Shown piece by piece: positions 26,801-39,034 of a DNA stretch of 39,034 nt (within the stretch, counting starts at the first letter, position 1; each line of letters opens with the position of its first letter). A program made the translations under genes and the position numbers. Origin of the DNA: Ruminococcus sp. (GTDB lineage Bacteria; Bacillota; Clostridia; Oscillospirales; Ruminococcaceae); assembly GCF_019417665.1 (NCBI RefSeq), contig NZ_DXUU01000025.1:1-39034 (forward strand), given 5' to 3'. The notes below the pieces were generated by a model. It was not told the origin of the DNA, searched no databases, and saw only the letters and a program-made list of their open reading frames with translations.

Positions 26801-29800
26801 TGATTATACGATTCGGGCAGTGTATACCGCAGCAAATAATCTCCTGGTGTCAAATTCGACAGAATGAAGTACCCCTGATTGCCATAATAATCGCTTTCAG
26901 TGGTGTAAGTTACCGGACCTTCATTGGTATATAGATAAGATGTTGCATTGTTTTCTACAATTGTTTGCGGCTGACCAGTCTCCTCATCCAGAATCACATA
27001 ACGTGGCTTTTCCGGATTGGGGTTTGTCTCCGGCGCAGGGTCGGAAGCAACAGCTTCTCCACTCGCATTGACGGAATAACCCTTTACTGTCAGAAGCTCC
27101 ACTGTAACACCATTGATGCCCGGATCATCCGGTTTACCATCGAAGTCAATATCGGTTATCCACTCACCGTCAGGCAGCAGCCGTCCATTTGCAGACTCTT
27201 TATAATTGGCTTCATCACACTTCGCATTATAGTTAAAGTCGCTCCAGACATAGCTGCCAAGGTAGCCCTTTCCGCTGGGTGCGGAAATATACGCACCAGC
27301 CTGTTTGTTTTCCAGCACTTGATAGGTACTTCCTGTAGAAGAGCCGTCATGAAATCCGCTGGCAAAGGTATTCCACTGCGTGAATTCCTTCACTTGATTT
27401 CTGATCTTCTCTGCTGAATCTGCGCTTTCCTCCGCTTCCTCTGGTGTGCCAACATACTTGGGAAGGTTCAGCGGTGCGTGCAGTTCGTAATAAAGCTCCA
27501 TTCGATTTTTCGCCTTAATCCGTTCATCTGCATTATTCATCTCTGTCCAGATGGCACGAATGCCGCGCACCAGTGTGTCATATTCTGCATCAGAGATCGC
27601 ACCATTCGCATGGTCTGTCATCAGATCTGACAACTGAACAAAATAAGCTTCCTTTCCATGCACATCACTATACAAACTTTCATAGAACATCCTCTTCTCA
27701 ATATCTGTTAGATCCGCAGATGGTGTCGGCAGCTGACTGACATCCTGTAAGGTATAGGTTCCGTTTTTCTTCGTGAGCGGACCCACCCATACCGTATACT
27801 GATCCTCGTTCAGATTTGTCGATGTACCATCAGAATTGATCTGTTTCAGCTGTACTGATTCCGGAATGAGATAGCCGTTCCATTCAGAATTTCGAGGCGT
27901 ATTCACATCGGTCGCCTTTGTATCTCCTGTATACGGAAGTACATCATAGAATAGAAGCTTGTCATACACCGTTTCACTGGTAGAACCGTTTTGCATGGAA
28001 GCAGAGTAAGAATAGTTGCCGCCCTCCTGAACACGTACTGGGATCGCAGTGTGTACTGAATCCAAATCAGAGGTTGCAGTCTTCATTTGGGTAATCGTTG
28101 CCATAGAAAGCAGTGAGATCGCCTGAGATGTAATGGTGATCGCCATATCACGGCTATTATTGTTTTCATTGACATCGTGGCTGTCTACTTCATAGGCGAT
28201 CATCTTCACCTTGTCCTGCTTCTGCGGAATAAACGGATTAAATGCACCGTCCTTAAATCCATAAGCTTTTGCCTGCAGCAATTCTGTGGAAACCATATTA
28301 CCGTTACTGGTATCCAGCGGCACCATCATATCAATTACAATGCGCAGCCCCGGATTCAGTGTCCCAGAGAACTTGAAGCTGACTATCTTTCGATTCAATA
28401 CATTGGTAGAAATAGGCTTGACAGTAAAATAGGGATTGGGGTCATGAGAAGGATCCAGTTTTAAGTCTGTACCTTCGGCGTCTGCATACGACATGTTTTC
28501 CAGGTCTACCCCTATCAATGTAATGTCCCCGGCATTTTGCAGTGAGACAAACTCGCCCTTTTCATTTTCTACATGCCACGTCCACTGCGGCTTCTCTTTA
28601 TCCAGATTTTCCGCCGGCTTTATCACCACAGTTTTTCCATTTTCATCTATAGTGGTTTCCGCTGTATTCTTATAATTGTTGCCGACATAGTAGCCTTCAA
28701 TGCTTCCATTAGAGTCATCCTGATACTCCACATAAGTGAATGCATCCTCAGAAAGAGTCTCCAGATACGGCAATGCCAAAGAGATCATTGGATTCGAAAG
28801 ATTATCATCTTCCACATCTTTTTGATCATACTTTTCAGTACGCAGAATATCATGGCTGAGGTTTTTATAGGTAATGGTGTACTTCATCATCTTGCTGACA
28901 TTACTGTCAATACCAGCGATACTGCTGTCCCATGCATATTCTCTCACTGCAGCGCCGTTGAAATACTTGGCATCAATATCAATACCCAGCCATGGCAGCT
29001 GCGGATCCAGATAGAACCCCACTCTGGCTCTGTTTCCAGAAACGGCATACTTGAAGTCATCGCTGCGCAGAATCACGCTGGCAAAATGGTTATTATGCAA
29101 AGCAATCGTAATGGATGGATCATTCGGCTGTGTCATGAATGCAACATGTGCGCCGTTATCCTTAATATCCTTACTCAGCGATTTCAGACCAAAGGATTTC
29201 GGATCCACGTCACTGCGATCCTGTCTGCCGTCAGTAGCATCGTCCGCATCCACATCCATATAAAATCCCTTCGGAACAGGATAATATCTTGGCGCTTCAG
29301 CAGCGCTGCATGTCTGCAAATCATCAGAAAATCCCTCAGTGCGAATGACCCAGCGTACCTGCCGGATAGAAGTGTTCAGCTCGGAAAGATGCTGCTTCAA
29401 TTGCTCATTGGTGCTGTCAAAATACAGATTTTCTTCTTTTAGTGCAATGGTTTTATTGGTGTTCAAAGCATAACCGGCTTCATCACCGATACGCACCCAC
29501 CAGCTTGTCCCATCGCCGCTGTTGGCATAAGTATTGGAATAGATACCATCATCTTTCTCCGTTTCCGGTACAAGGAATTCAGACTCTCTGCCCGGATCAG
29601 TACTGATCAACACATAGGGATATACTTTCAAATGCTGTGTAAGAACATCATGTACCCGTTCAGCATCAGCGGAATATTCCGTCTCCAGTTCACTGACAGA
29701 TGGAATCGCCCACTTACCGGTAGAAATTTCCGAAACAGCTGGGAAAACCAACTCAGACACATGCGGTTTTACTTCTGGGTAGTTCACAGGCGCTTCTTTG

Positions 29801-32800
29801 TCCGTACCACGCAGAGTAGCGTAATTTGCCAGATTGTAGTTTACTACAAATTCATTCACCGATGCCGTGTCATTGGACACCTGGTCAACATAGCTGACCG
29901 TATGATAAGCCTGCTTGACATGCGGATCTTCAGCAATGACAACTGACGAGTTTGGATCATTGACACGCACACGCTCGTAGTTGAGATCCGCACGGATCGT
30001 CGTTTTTGGTGCGATAACACTGACCTTTGCCGACGATGCAGTCAGATAGATCTTACCCGGTATTACACCATCAAACGGATCCAATTCCGCCAGTGTTCCT
30101 GTTTTTGGATTGCCTTCGTCCTTGATACGCACTGCATTTTGCAGCAGCATGCCTTCCATGGTCTGCCCAAAGAAATTGAAATCATAAGTATCATAAACGA
30201 TCTCATCTACTGGAACTTCCTGTTTCTGCTTCTCCTCGTAGACAATATTACCATAAGCGTTATAGACATAGCTACCGTCCTTATTCTGCTTTGGCATAAG
30301 GCAGCCGCCGCGAGTATAATATTTTCCGTCCGCATCACGTTCTGCAAACAGTCCATTTTGAGTAATGGCAAACTTGCCGTCATCCTGCTCAAATGTCACA
30401 TATACTTTAGAATAGTAATCGTCCCAGCTGCTTTCCGTATCATCTGACAGTTCCAAGTTATCGATACGTGTCTTGATCTTGAAGTTCAGAGAACCGTTAA
30501 AATAACCAGCCGGGTGATTACCAGCCACATATGTATTATCATCTGTGCAATCAAAGCCTTCTTCCGGCGGTGTAGTGATCTCAAATACCAGTGTCTCGCC
30601 GCCACGCTTTGTGGCAGAATCTGCTCGTACCAGGTTAATGGATTCGTTTTCTGCCGGAGCAACATTATCCGAAAAATACCGCTGTGTCAGTTCAATACCC
30701 CAACCTGCCGCTCTGGCTTCTTCCATAGTCAGCGTTTGTCTCTGTCCCGACTTATCAACATATTCCAGATAATAATCGTCCATCAGATCGTCCTCATCCC
30801 AATACCGTACATTTTCCGGGAGCTGGAATGTTATCACCATCTTGGCGTGGAAAATACTTCCACGGAATCTATAATTCTCCTCCTCCTGACTGGACACCTT
30901 GGCACTGTACCAGAGAATATCGCTATAGTCAAAATCTTTGCCATTATACTGATAGCTCTGACGAGTCTCAATTTCATTCAGATCTTCTGCATCATCAGCA
31001 AAGCCTTTTAAGCCAAGATCTGTTTTCTCTGCGGCAACCATATTCTCTACCTTCAGAGACGGGGTCTGCGTACGAATCTTCAGTGAATTCACCACACCAG
31101 AATCCAGCATCGAATTTACAGAAGTGATGTCACTAAAGAGCATATCAGTCTTGTTATCATACAACGACACATCACCGTTCAGCGCCGACTTGATATCGTC
31201 AGACAGAGGACTATCCTTGCGGTATTCGTCCATTTCCATGGATTCATTTTCCGTATACCGCTTCATACTGCCCAACATATATGTACCATCTTCGAACTTG
31301 TGATTCAAAAGGACATAATCATCCGGCTTCGTTGTCGAGAGTCCGTCATTGTCCGTATTCGGACGCATGGGAAGGGTGTTTTCAGATTGAAAATACCGTG
31401 TACCACGATGATAACACGTTGCCGTTGCAGCCACAGCATCCTTGCGTTCATCAGTATGCCGGAATGCATAGGTACTACCGTAGTCATTATCAAGATTAAT
31501 GATTGGTGTAATCACAGCCGGAGAACATACTGTGTAAGGATTACCTGGGATGTCATTATCTGCGATGAACCGATATGCATTCACTTTGCTGGAAACATAG
31601 GAATAGTTATTCAGATAGTTTTGCAGCAAATCTTCTTCTTCCACGTCGTTTATTACATCATCCGGTTCTGCATAAGTAAAGGTTTTGATGCAGAAGTTAT
31701 ACAAACTGCCATTCGCAATCGCTGCGTCTTTCTTTTTCTTGTCTTCCAGCTGTGCTGCGGTCATTGCGATTTCTGTATCATTGTCTTCCTTGGCGAAGAT
31801 TTGTACCACATATCGCTTCGTAGTCTCATCATAGTAAACAGCAGCGCTATACAACGACGCTTGGTCAGTCAGTTCTGTCACTGCATCCTTATTATACAGT
31901 TTCCAATCCGGCGTTTTCTTCTGGTTCTTTGTATTATCGGTGGTAAACCGTGATCCGTCTGTTGCTGCCGGAACAATACCATATGGCAAAATGTTTGTAA
32001 TAACCGGAAGAGAAAGCGTGCCCTTCTGTCCGCCGTCTGTACCATAGCTATGCAGCGTTTTTTCGTTGACATATCCATATGTTCCGGCGCCTCCACTATA
32101 ACCATACTCGTCCCAGTAATAGTTGTTTTCTACATGAATATTGAGCCAATTCACTTCTCCCTGTGTCTCAGTATAGTACTGTTCCACAGTTTTGCCGTAC
32201 ATTTCTGTCTCGTCCTTACCAATCGTCTCACTGATGGTTGTCCAGCTTCGCACCAGAGGTTTGCGCTGTACCGCTCTGGTACCGGTTTCTGCATAGAACA
32301 TCGTTGTACCCTTGCTGTACAAATCAACATCGCTGTTATTGGTAAAGCGATAACCATCCCCCTCAGCAATAACTTCCTTATCCTGAATATTATAACCGTT
32401 CACAGATGGCGTATTAGGAGAAGCAGCTAAGTACTTCAATACATCCGGCTGTTGATCGGAATAATGCCAATGATAATATGCCGGGCTCCATAGATAATCC
32501 ATTCCGCCCAACTGGTTATTCTGAGTCAATGTCTTAGTCGAACCATCCCAATGGTCAATGTCATAGATCTGATAATAGAGATGGTTTTCGCTGTTCGCTG
32601 CGACATAAGGCTGTGTCAGAACACGATCATACCATGTTCCGCTAACCGTGTTGGTATACACTCTTGCCGGAAGCTGTACCCGTATCATATAACCGAAATT
32701 ATTCCCACAGTTATACCACTTTTTCAGCGGTGTTTTTACTGTGATTTTCACAACATACGGGGTATATTCCTCAGCCGTGTAGTACGCCTCAGCACCATCT

Positions 32801-35800
32801 GTAATCGTCCCATTCTGTGCTGCATCCCGCATATATTTCGGTGCAAGATATTTTGGATTTTCCGTCGTCGGTGTCTGGATCAGCTCAGCGGAAACATTCC
32901 CCGCAGCAATTTCTGAAAATTGTCCTGACCTGGAGTCACCGCTGTTCGTATAGGCTAAGATTTCAGAAACATCCAGGTTTCCATTGGCATCTACTACTGG
33001 CTTCATGCCATAGGCAAAGGTGTACAGGAAGGTCACACCGTCCAGATCCCAATCGCCATAATTGTAAGCCTGCAGCTGAACTGTCGTATCTTCGTTGTAT
33101 TCCAGTGCCACTGCACCACTGCGGTCTGTAATAGAATGTACAACATTTGCATAGCTGGAATTGCTGTAACTTTGTTTATATGTTCCGAAATATGGATAGC
33201 TCGGATCCGCCAGTACGTTATCAGTAAAATCGCCATTGGTTATTTCATACTGAATATTATTTCCACTGCTAAGGAACTCAGAACTTGTGGCCAGCCAAGC
33301 CTTTTGCAGATGCAGACGAGTTTCACTCCAGACCACAGGCGTATCCTCTGTGGGTTCCAATTCTGTCCAGTCTGCGTGATCTGCATTCCGTTTTCTCATC
33401 GCCAACCGGAACCAGTCACGGTTTGCACTATTTGCCATATACCGGACTGTCTGCGGCAGCATTTGCAGCTGCTCTACTGCTGTAATTTCAGAATTCGCAT
33501 TGTATTTCACTGTCTGCCAATTTTTTGCCGTCTGGGAGTCCTCATCCAAAAGCGCACCATTTTGTCCGCCAGTACTACCGCTTGTTGCAGAAGAGCCGGG
33601 AATATGAGTAATGGTTTGATCCAAAAATTCCCACATGTCTACTTGTGTATTTTTATCTGCACTGAAACCAATGTCATGCATCAGATAATCCATATCCATC
33701 TGAATATTGCTATTCTGCACCTGCTGGAAATTCGCATTTGCATCATAGGTGTTGGAGAAGCCGCCCGGCAGCATAGGATACAATTTTCCGTTTGAGGAAT
33801 AATATTCAGAATTGCCAGAAAAATTACTCTGATAATACTCACCGATACGTGGGAAATACGCCGGATGCAGTCCGTCGGAATCAATCGTCGATGCTGCTGT
33901 ATCATTCGCATAAGTCGAAGCGGTATATACCATCGGCAAATCTTCCTTGCGGATCGTTGCGCTGTAACAGAATTCCACCTGTTCTCCTGGCAGCAGCACA
34001 AAATCCTTCTCAGGATCGTCGGTATAACGCAGACGCATTTCATATATTTTAAATTGAATCTGATAAGTATTATTCTCATTTGGTGTCAAATCGGCAAATG
34101 CCTTTTGACTGATATTACCGGACTTATAACCATCAGTATAGGTCATTTTACCGCCATAATCATATCCTGTTACACCGGTTTTGTCCACAAGATATAGTTC
34201 CACATTCGTCAGATCTTTCTCTGAACCATCCGCATTCAGAACACGCAGCCCAAAATTAGGTATGCTATCGCCGACCTGATACGAATCGTACCAAGTCGAA
34301 GCAAAATATTCCGGCACTTTATCATAGAACACCGGATTTATCAGCCGTCCTTCCTCACCAGCTTGCGCACCGTTTGTCAGAAACGCAAGGTTATTTTTCA
34401 AAGTGACTTTTTGCCAGATGGTATCGCCGGGACGATAACCGGTTTTTTGCGCAGCGCCTTCTTTGTATGCGGCTTCTGCTTCTGCTTGTGTGGAAAAAGT
34501 CTGTGTATGAAACGATGCAATGGGATTTTCACGATAAACCGCCCGGGTCAATTCCCGCTTATCTGCGGTCTGCACCTCGTGCTCCGTAGATGTTGCTGTT
34601 TCTGAAACAGTGCTATTCCCATTAGAGTCCACCGTCACAGCATATTCATTCTCACTATGAATATGGGTATACGTATTTATAGCAGTGAAATGCTGTGTGT
34701 AGGTGTCGGCCTTTTTGCCAGTACCGTCTGTGATATCCTGATATCTTCCGACACCAGTCAGTGTGACATTATTCAGCGCTACTTTACTCTTGGAGGTATT
34801 GGTATTGTTGAACGCTGTTGTAGTTTCAAAGCCCTTGAGATCATAATATACCCAACGAACCCCTACTACATTCGACAGATCAGCGTCAGTCATTTTTGCA
34901 GTCGCCTGCTGGTCTGTCGTGTTGTCCGGATCGTATTCATAAGACTTCCAGGTGATCTTCATTTCACCATCGTCATCTGTTTGGAACGCAATGTTTTCAT
35001 CTTCAGCAAAACGTGGATCTGTAGACGGTTCTGCCACAGCATAAAGCAATTCAACTTTACTGTACTTGTTATCCGTTTCTGCCGGAACAGTATAAGGTTT
35101 GGTTATTTCAAAGCCACGGTAATACCGTACAACGCCGTCCTTTTTCGTCTGCTTTTCCAAGAAAGAAACGTCCACAGAATAAGTATCGCAGAAGTGCCCT
35201 GTCTCATTGTACAGATCACTGATGATCAACGATGCACCCTTGCCATCATAGTTCTGCTTGGCATTCGCTACCTGATAGGTCAACTTTACCGGCGCAGTAG
35301 ACTGATAACGCAGATCATTCTGGATCTGGGCATAGTACTGCGTTTGCTTGTTCTCATCTGCTTCTGCATAACGATAATGATAGGAGTGACCGGCATTATC
35401 CGTTGTGTTTCTATAATAGTTATTCGGCCTGCAAGCACCGCCATATGTGTCATAAATGGAGTACTGTGGATAGGTATGCTTCGGTGCAGCATTTATTTTC
35501 ACGTCCACAGTTCCTACTGACACATCGTCATACTTCCCCTTGTTTTCGGTCAGCTGTGTGACCACACGGAGATAGATATTCTCACCAGGCTTTATCTGGT
35601 CATCGTTCTTTGCACCCTTGCCCAGTTCCACTAACAGATTCCGATAAGCTGTTTCCACAGGATCTGCATCATTTGCGGAAAGCAGTGCATACTTCACACC
35701 TTGTGCCGATTCAATGGTAACACTGCCATCTGACAGCGATGCGTGAATATCTGACACCGGAATATTTGACACAGCATCTCCACTTTTCAGGACTTTTCCA

Positions 35801-38800
35801 TTCGCATCAACCACATCCCACTGAACGATACGCTGTTCCTGGGGCACTGTGAGATCGACCGTAGTATGTTCCAATGGTATCGGCGCATTCTTATCCGCAC
35901 CAACCTGCACCGTATATTCCACATAATCATAAGGCGAAAGGTGCAGATAATCCACCTTATCAATATTGCCAGTCTTAGAATCTACATCATACATCTTCTG
36001 TCGGGATACATTCTCTGTCAGAATGCTCGTCAGATTCTTAATGTAATAGTATGCGTTTTTCGCACTTCCCTTAGATGTTCCATCTACATTCTTATAAGTA
36101 TACACATTGGCATTGGGATCAATGGAAGTAAATGTTGCAGAGAGCTTGTTTGTCGTTGTCTGTTCCGGATAGGCATTCAGACTCTTGCCGAAAGACGGCG
36201 TAGATTCAGAATTCCAATCGTTTTTCAGAAAATCATCCGGTGTTCTATCTACATACACACCATCATACAAGAAAGTGCACTTTCCCTTACTCTTGTCTGA
36301 TGACAGATATTCCCCGTCTCCCAGAACGGTAGCCGACTTGGTGCGATCGGCATTTTTTGCCCGAAGATCTAACTGAAAGCTATTGACATACGATTTGATG
36401 TATGTCTTTTGGTTACTACCATTCGTATAGGATGGAAGCAATGCAGCATCAGTTTTATACAGTTGGCGAAGAATGTTTTCCACATCAACTACGTAAACAC
36501 TTTCTCCCTGTACCTGTTTTGGCGTATCAACATATACTACATAAGTGCCGTCTTCGTTCTTATGTTCTACGCCGCTGCCCTTTACGACCTTCACCGGGAT
36601 CTGTGTTCCACCTACTTGAAGTACCAGCTGTGCCACCTCAAACCACTCACCGTCCAACAGAAACGTGGGCAGATAAATATGCTGTAAGCGGTATCTGCTA
36701 TCCATCGTGTTCACTGTCGAAGCAGTGTCAATTCGTGCAGCAACGTCTTGTCCGATTGCACCATTTTTATCCTGATTGTACAGCTTTACCTGATACAAGC
36801 CCTTATTGGGCGTATTATTATCGCTTTGGTTATACTCATAATATAAATTCTCTGAGGTGCTGCCATTTCTAGTTAACAGCGCATAGCCTGCCTTAAAGTC
36901 GATAAGATAACCCATCAGTATAGCCGTATCCGATTGACTATAAATCGTCTGATCTGGAGCATAGTCCGTGAAAACGTTGGTTTTGGCTGTGTTTGTGCCA
37001 TATTTGTCATCATCTGTTATATTAATGGCATAAGGCTTTCCGTGTACCAGAATATCCCATGTGTTTGAGCGATGCTCGTCCGCCTGCTCCTTATTGGTCA
37101 GTTCCGCAGAATAATCACCCGTTCCCGGAATATTATACATGGTCATGCTATAATTGGTGACAAAGGTATCCTCACCCAAAGAAATGACATATTTTCCATC
37201 TTGCGTTGAAATTGTATACGTTGGCTGAATCTGAGGGGGATCTTCTACTTCCTCATCTCCATCCCCTTCTACAGTTTCTTGTGTATTTTCTTGTGTGTTT
37301 TCTTGTGTACCTTCTTCTACATCTTCATTGTCAGCATCATCACCCTCATCTGTGCTGTCCTGCGTCTTAGGTGCATATTGGAACTGGATATACCAATCCT
37401 CCTCCGTTCCATACTGCGCTTTCAGTTCAGCCACTGATACGAAAACATTCACCGGTGTCCCCAACGATGCACCCTCAGTGTCTTTTGCTTTTAATGTAAA
37501 GACAATGTTGTCATCATCCTGGAAATATTGATAGATCTCTTTCTTGATCTGGATACCAGTGGTCAGAAAGCCCTTATAATCATAAGTGCTATTCGGCTGA
37601 ATCTCCAGCAAAGTGTCTGACAGAACAACTTTGTCTGTAAACGCCAGCTTTTTCACCCAATCATACTGATCAGTACGAACATAAGGACTATTCCAGTGAT
37701 ATTCATTGTTATTGGGAGCATAACGTGCATTAGACCAATAAACAGCAGAAGTGGGAACTGTTGTCGTTCTGCCCTGTCGATAAAAGCTGATGGCAAAGCT
37801 GTTATCTTGTGCAAATTCTGCTTCTCGATTTTCTGACGTAGCCGGTGTTTCACCAACACCTTTCAGCACGTTATCCTGATCGTTAACAATATGCACCCGT
37901 GTGCTGGACTGCAAATGTCTTGCAGTATAATCATAAACTGCATAAGTCCAATAATACCCATGCAAATAACTATGGTATGGTGTCCATGCATAATATCGAT
38001 CCGTAAAAGACCAATCTGACTTCTCCGTTGTTTTGCCAGAATCCACACGTACTTTACTTCTGCCGCCGGTCGTGTTGCCTACAGTGACATCAGCATGTGC
38101 AGTAGCAACTGCCTCGTCCATACGATAGAATCGTCCAGTGACTTCAAACGCACCCTGCGTCGACGCATCGGTCTGATCATACCAAATACCATAGTTCGGC
38201 GATGCGGCGGTTTTGCCATCGTTGTTTATCGTCTGATACCGGTTAATATCAATGGTAACAATGACCTGTTTCACCGGATTTTCCGGTCTTTCTCCCTGAT
38301 AGCTCTCCGGCTTTTTATAAAAGTTTACATCATCATCGGAAAACATGTTCGCATCGTTCCCCAGAAGGTTCAAACGCGCAAAGTTTCCCTCTGCATTAGA
38401 TTCGCTTGCTTCATAAACGATCTCATCACCAGAACGTGTCCGCTTCGTGTCATCCTCATAGATTACTGTAACCGACCGGATATAGCTCTTGGCACGAGGA
38501 TCAATCTTCATATAATAAGCATCAAAAGAATCCACAGGCAGATCCAGCGTAATATCTATAGTTGCCGCAGTATTCAGAGAAGCATCCCGCACATAGTCAT
38601 ATCCCTGATGCTCCTGTCCGGCAAGAGTCGGCTTTGCTTTAGGTAGGTTGTTTCCCGTATTCAGATACTGTCGGAAATCCACCGCAAACGAACCAATGGA
38701 CTTATATCCAACCTCCAACTCCGAGTTATCGGCATTGTCACCCCACACAGACTCTTCTGAAAACAGATAACCAGTACTGCCATGCACATGCCCGTCACCA

Positions 38801-39005
38801 GCCATATTTTCTGTCGGCTGAGCATATTGATTCCGAATGTGTTCCAACGAACTGGAAGCGGCAGAATACTTCTTGTTTTCGCCGGCAGTACTATCCTTAT
38901 AGAACGCCTTAACAGTAGTATCAAAATACATCTTAGAAACGTAAATGGCGGTAGTATCCTTCGCCGTGACAATATACTTGTTCTTGTCGTAAGGGTCTGT
39001 CACAT
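17809..39005 (-). CDS. Giant SdrD_B-repeat surface protein, 5' end missing
   Basis: At least 7064 residues (roughly 780 kDa), one uninterrupted frame, cut at its N terminus by the contig end. The GTG at 39003 is not a real start: the in-frame stop before it lies inside the adapter. Residues 1 to about 3900 are rich in Tyr, Asp, Asn and Thr with beta-strand patterning and no catalytic motif that I recognise; an acidic linker lies at about 550-590. Residues about 3910-6690 hold two degenerate and 13 clear SdrD_B-like units (next entries). A Thr-rich stalk (about 6690-7020), a PKTED-type sorting signal, a hydrophobic helix (7040-7059) and KRRKK follow. SdrD_B domains build stiff, calcium-binding rods in staphylococcal and other Gram-positive adhesins. 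The likely role is a long cell-wall-anchored adhesin; the ligand is unknown. No sortase gene is in the window. Confidence 0.9.
17812..17910 (-). other. Cell-wall sorting signal with atypical TPKTED motif
   Basis: The last 33 residues have the three parts of a sortase signal: a motif TPKTED (7032-7037), a hydrophobic helix of 20 residues (7040-7059) and a basic tail KRRKK. In usual signals the motif ends in Thr-Gly (LPxTG, or xPKTG in many clostridia). Here Gly is replaced by Glu, so either the sortase tolerates it or the protein stays membrane-anchored. Confidence 0.7.
17945..18925 (-). other. Threonine-rich stalk of the giant protein
   Basis: About 330 residues composed mainly of Thr with Ser, His, Lys and Gln, in runs such as TTTTEQTTTT and HTTTKSTTTS. 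There is no fixed period. Such regions are commonly O-glycosylated and carry the adhesive part through the cell wall; glycosylation here is inference. Confidence 0.85.
19715..19812 (-). repeat. 18-bp tandem repeat, 5.4 copies (VATGTP)
   Basis: Plus-strand units such as GTTGCTACTGGTGTTCCA start at 19715, 19733, 19751, 19769 and 19787, with a partial copy at 19805-19812. They encode VATGTP five times plus VAT. The last two units are identical and the first ones carry single changes. The array sits in a loop between two strands of one SdrD_B unit, and a change in copy number would keep the frame. Confidence 0.95.
20312..20391 (-). repeat. 18-bp tandem repeat, 4.4 copies (VATGTP)
   Basis: Units start at 20312, 20330, 20348 and 20366, with a partial copy at 20384-20391. 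They encode VATGTP four times plus VAT, at the same place in the neighbouring unit as the 5.4-copy array. Third-position changes differ between the arrays. Confidence 0.95.
37243..37353 (-). other. Acidic Glu/Asp linker with TQEN repeats
   Basis: A low-complexity stretch of the giant protein, running from DEGDDADNEDVEEG through TQEN-TQEN-TQET to EVEDPP. The TQEN copies are encoded by a 12-base direct repeat. It probably is a flexible linker between two folded N-terminal domains. Confidence 0.7.
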
Positions 39006-39034
39006 CTGTCTCTTATACACATCTCCGAGCCCAC
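39006..39034. other. Nextera transposon adapter at contig end (artefact)
   Basis: The final 29 bases begin with the 19-base mosaic end CTGTCTCTTATACACATCT (39006-39024), followed by CCGAGCCCAC, the start of the Nextera i7-side adapter. This is library-construction sequence left by incomplete trimming. Real genome ends at 39005. Confidence 0.97.

Larger units (their letters stand above)
18940..27275 (-). repeat. Array of SdrD_B-type domains in the giant protein
   Basis: Thirteen clear units, each opening with a calcium-loop motif of the form WDDxNYDGxxDxxE, have that motif at about 26020, 25435, 24755, 24140, 23635, 23085, 22575, 22060, 21585, 21045, 20520, 19940 and 19355. Mean spacing is about 185 residues. 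Each unit continues with a strand such as VTLEQYYYDG, then a DGxYxFxxxPTYV strand, then YLAGYxLxLDxLPxGYAVTKY, then an aspartate-rich link ending YDGGLKQ before the next unit. Two degenerate forms (YVWSDFNYN near 27255 and YTWVDE near 26535) come first. The 100-residue link after each domain, with a conserved EYILLAxQA-type strand, is longer than in staphylococcal Sdr proteins. Confidence 0.85.

Noticed and set aside
36900..39005. N-terminal part of the giant protein considered as a separate gene
   Set aside because: The frame is continuous into the rest of the protein without a stop or an internal start site with a ribosome binding site.

Overview
The window looks like a piece of chromosome from a gut-type, moderately AT-rich Firmicute, most likely a clostridial relative such as a Ruminococcus-like Oscillospiraceae. 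The reasons are strong AGGAGG ribosome binding sites, sigma-A promoters, a clostridial/enterococcal-order V-type ATPase operon and a giant SdrD_B-repeat surface protein with a sortase-like tail. This assignment is inference from gene content. The last 29 bases (39006-39034) are a Nextera transposon adapter and not genome, so the right edge is a raw contig end.

Layout. Positions 196-4410 (minus) hold five overlapping genes: a zinc-type alcohol dehydrogenase, a multi-pass membrane protein of unknown function, an OmpR-type response regulator, its histidine kinase and a small two-helix membrane protein. Positions 4557-5214 (minus) hold a two-gene unit: a four-helix membrane protein made by internal duplication, and an 84-residue charged helical protein. 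Its promoter carries 11-bp phased direct repeats over the -35 region, as expected for an OmpR-type activator. Positions 5510-14043 (minus) hold a nine-gene V-type ATPase operon in the order G/H(stalk)-I-K-E-C-F-A-B-D. The rotor subunit K keeps the sodium-binding residues known from Enterococcus hirae. The operon starts from a consensus promoter followed almost at once by a strong terminator hairpin, which suggests attenuation, with a second promoter behind it.

Positions 14671-15543 (minus) and 15672-17651 (plus) are a divergent pair: an AraC-family regulator with a cupin sensor domain and a GH31 alpha-glycosidase. A direct repeat lies between them and could be the operator. Two back-to-back terminators then separate GH31 from the convergent giant gene.

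Positions 17809-39005 (minus) are one open reading frame of at least 7064 codons, truncated at its 5' end by the contig edge. Its N-terminal half has no recognisable catalytic domain. Residues about 3910-6690 carry two degenerate and 13 clear SdrD_B-type units. Two adjacent units are near-identical and contain an in-frame 18-bp tandem repeat in different copy number. A threonine-rich stalk of about 330 residues and a cell-wall sorting signal with an atypical PKTED motif end the protein. It is most likely a very long surface adhesin.
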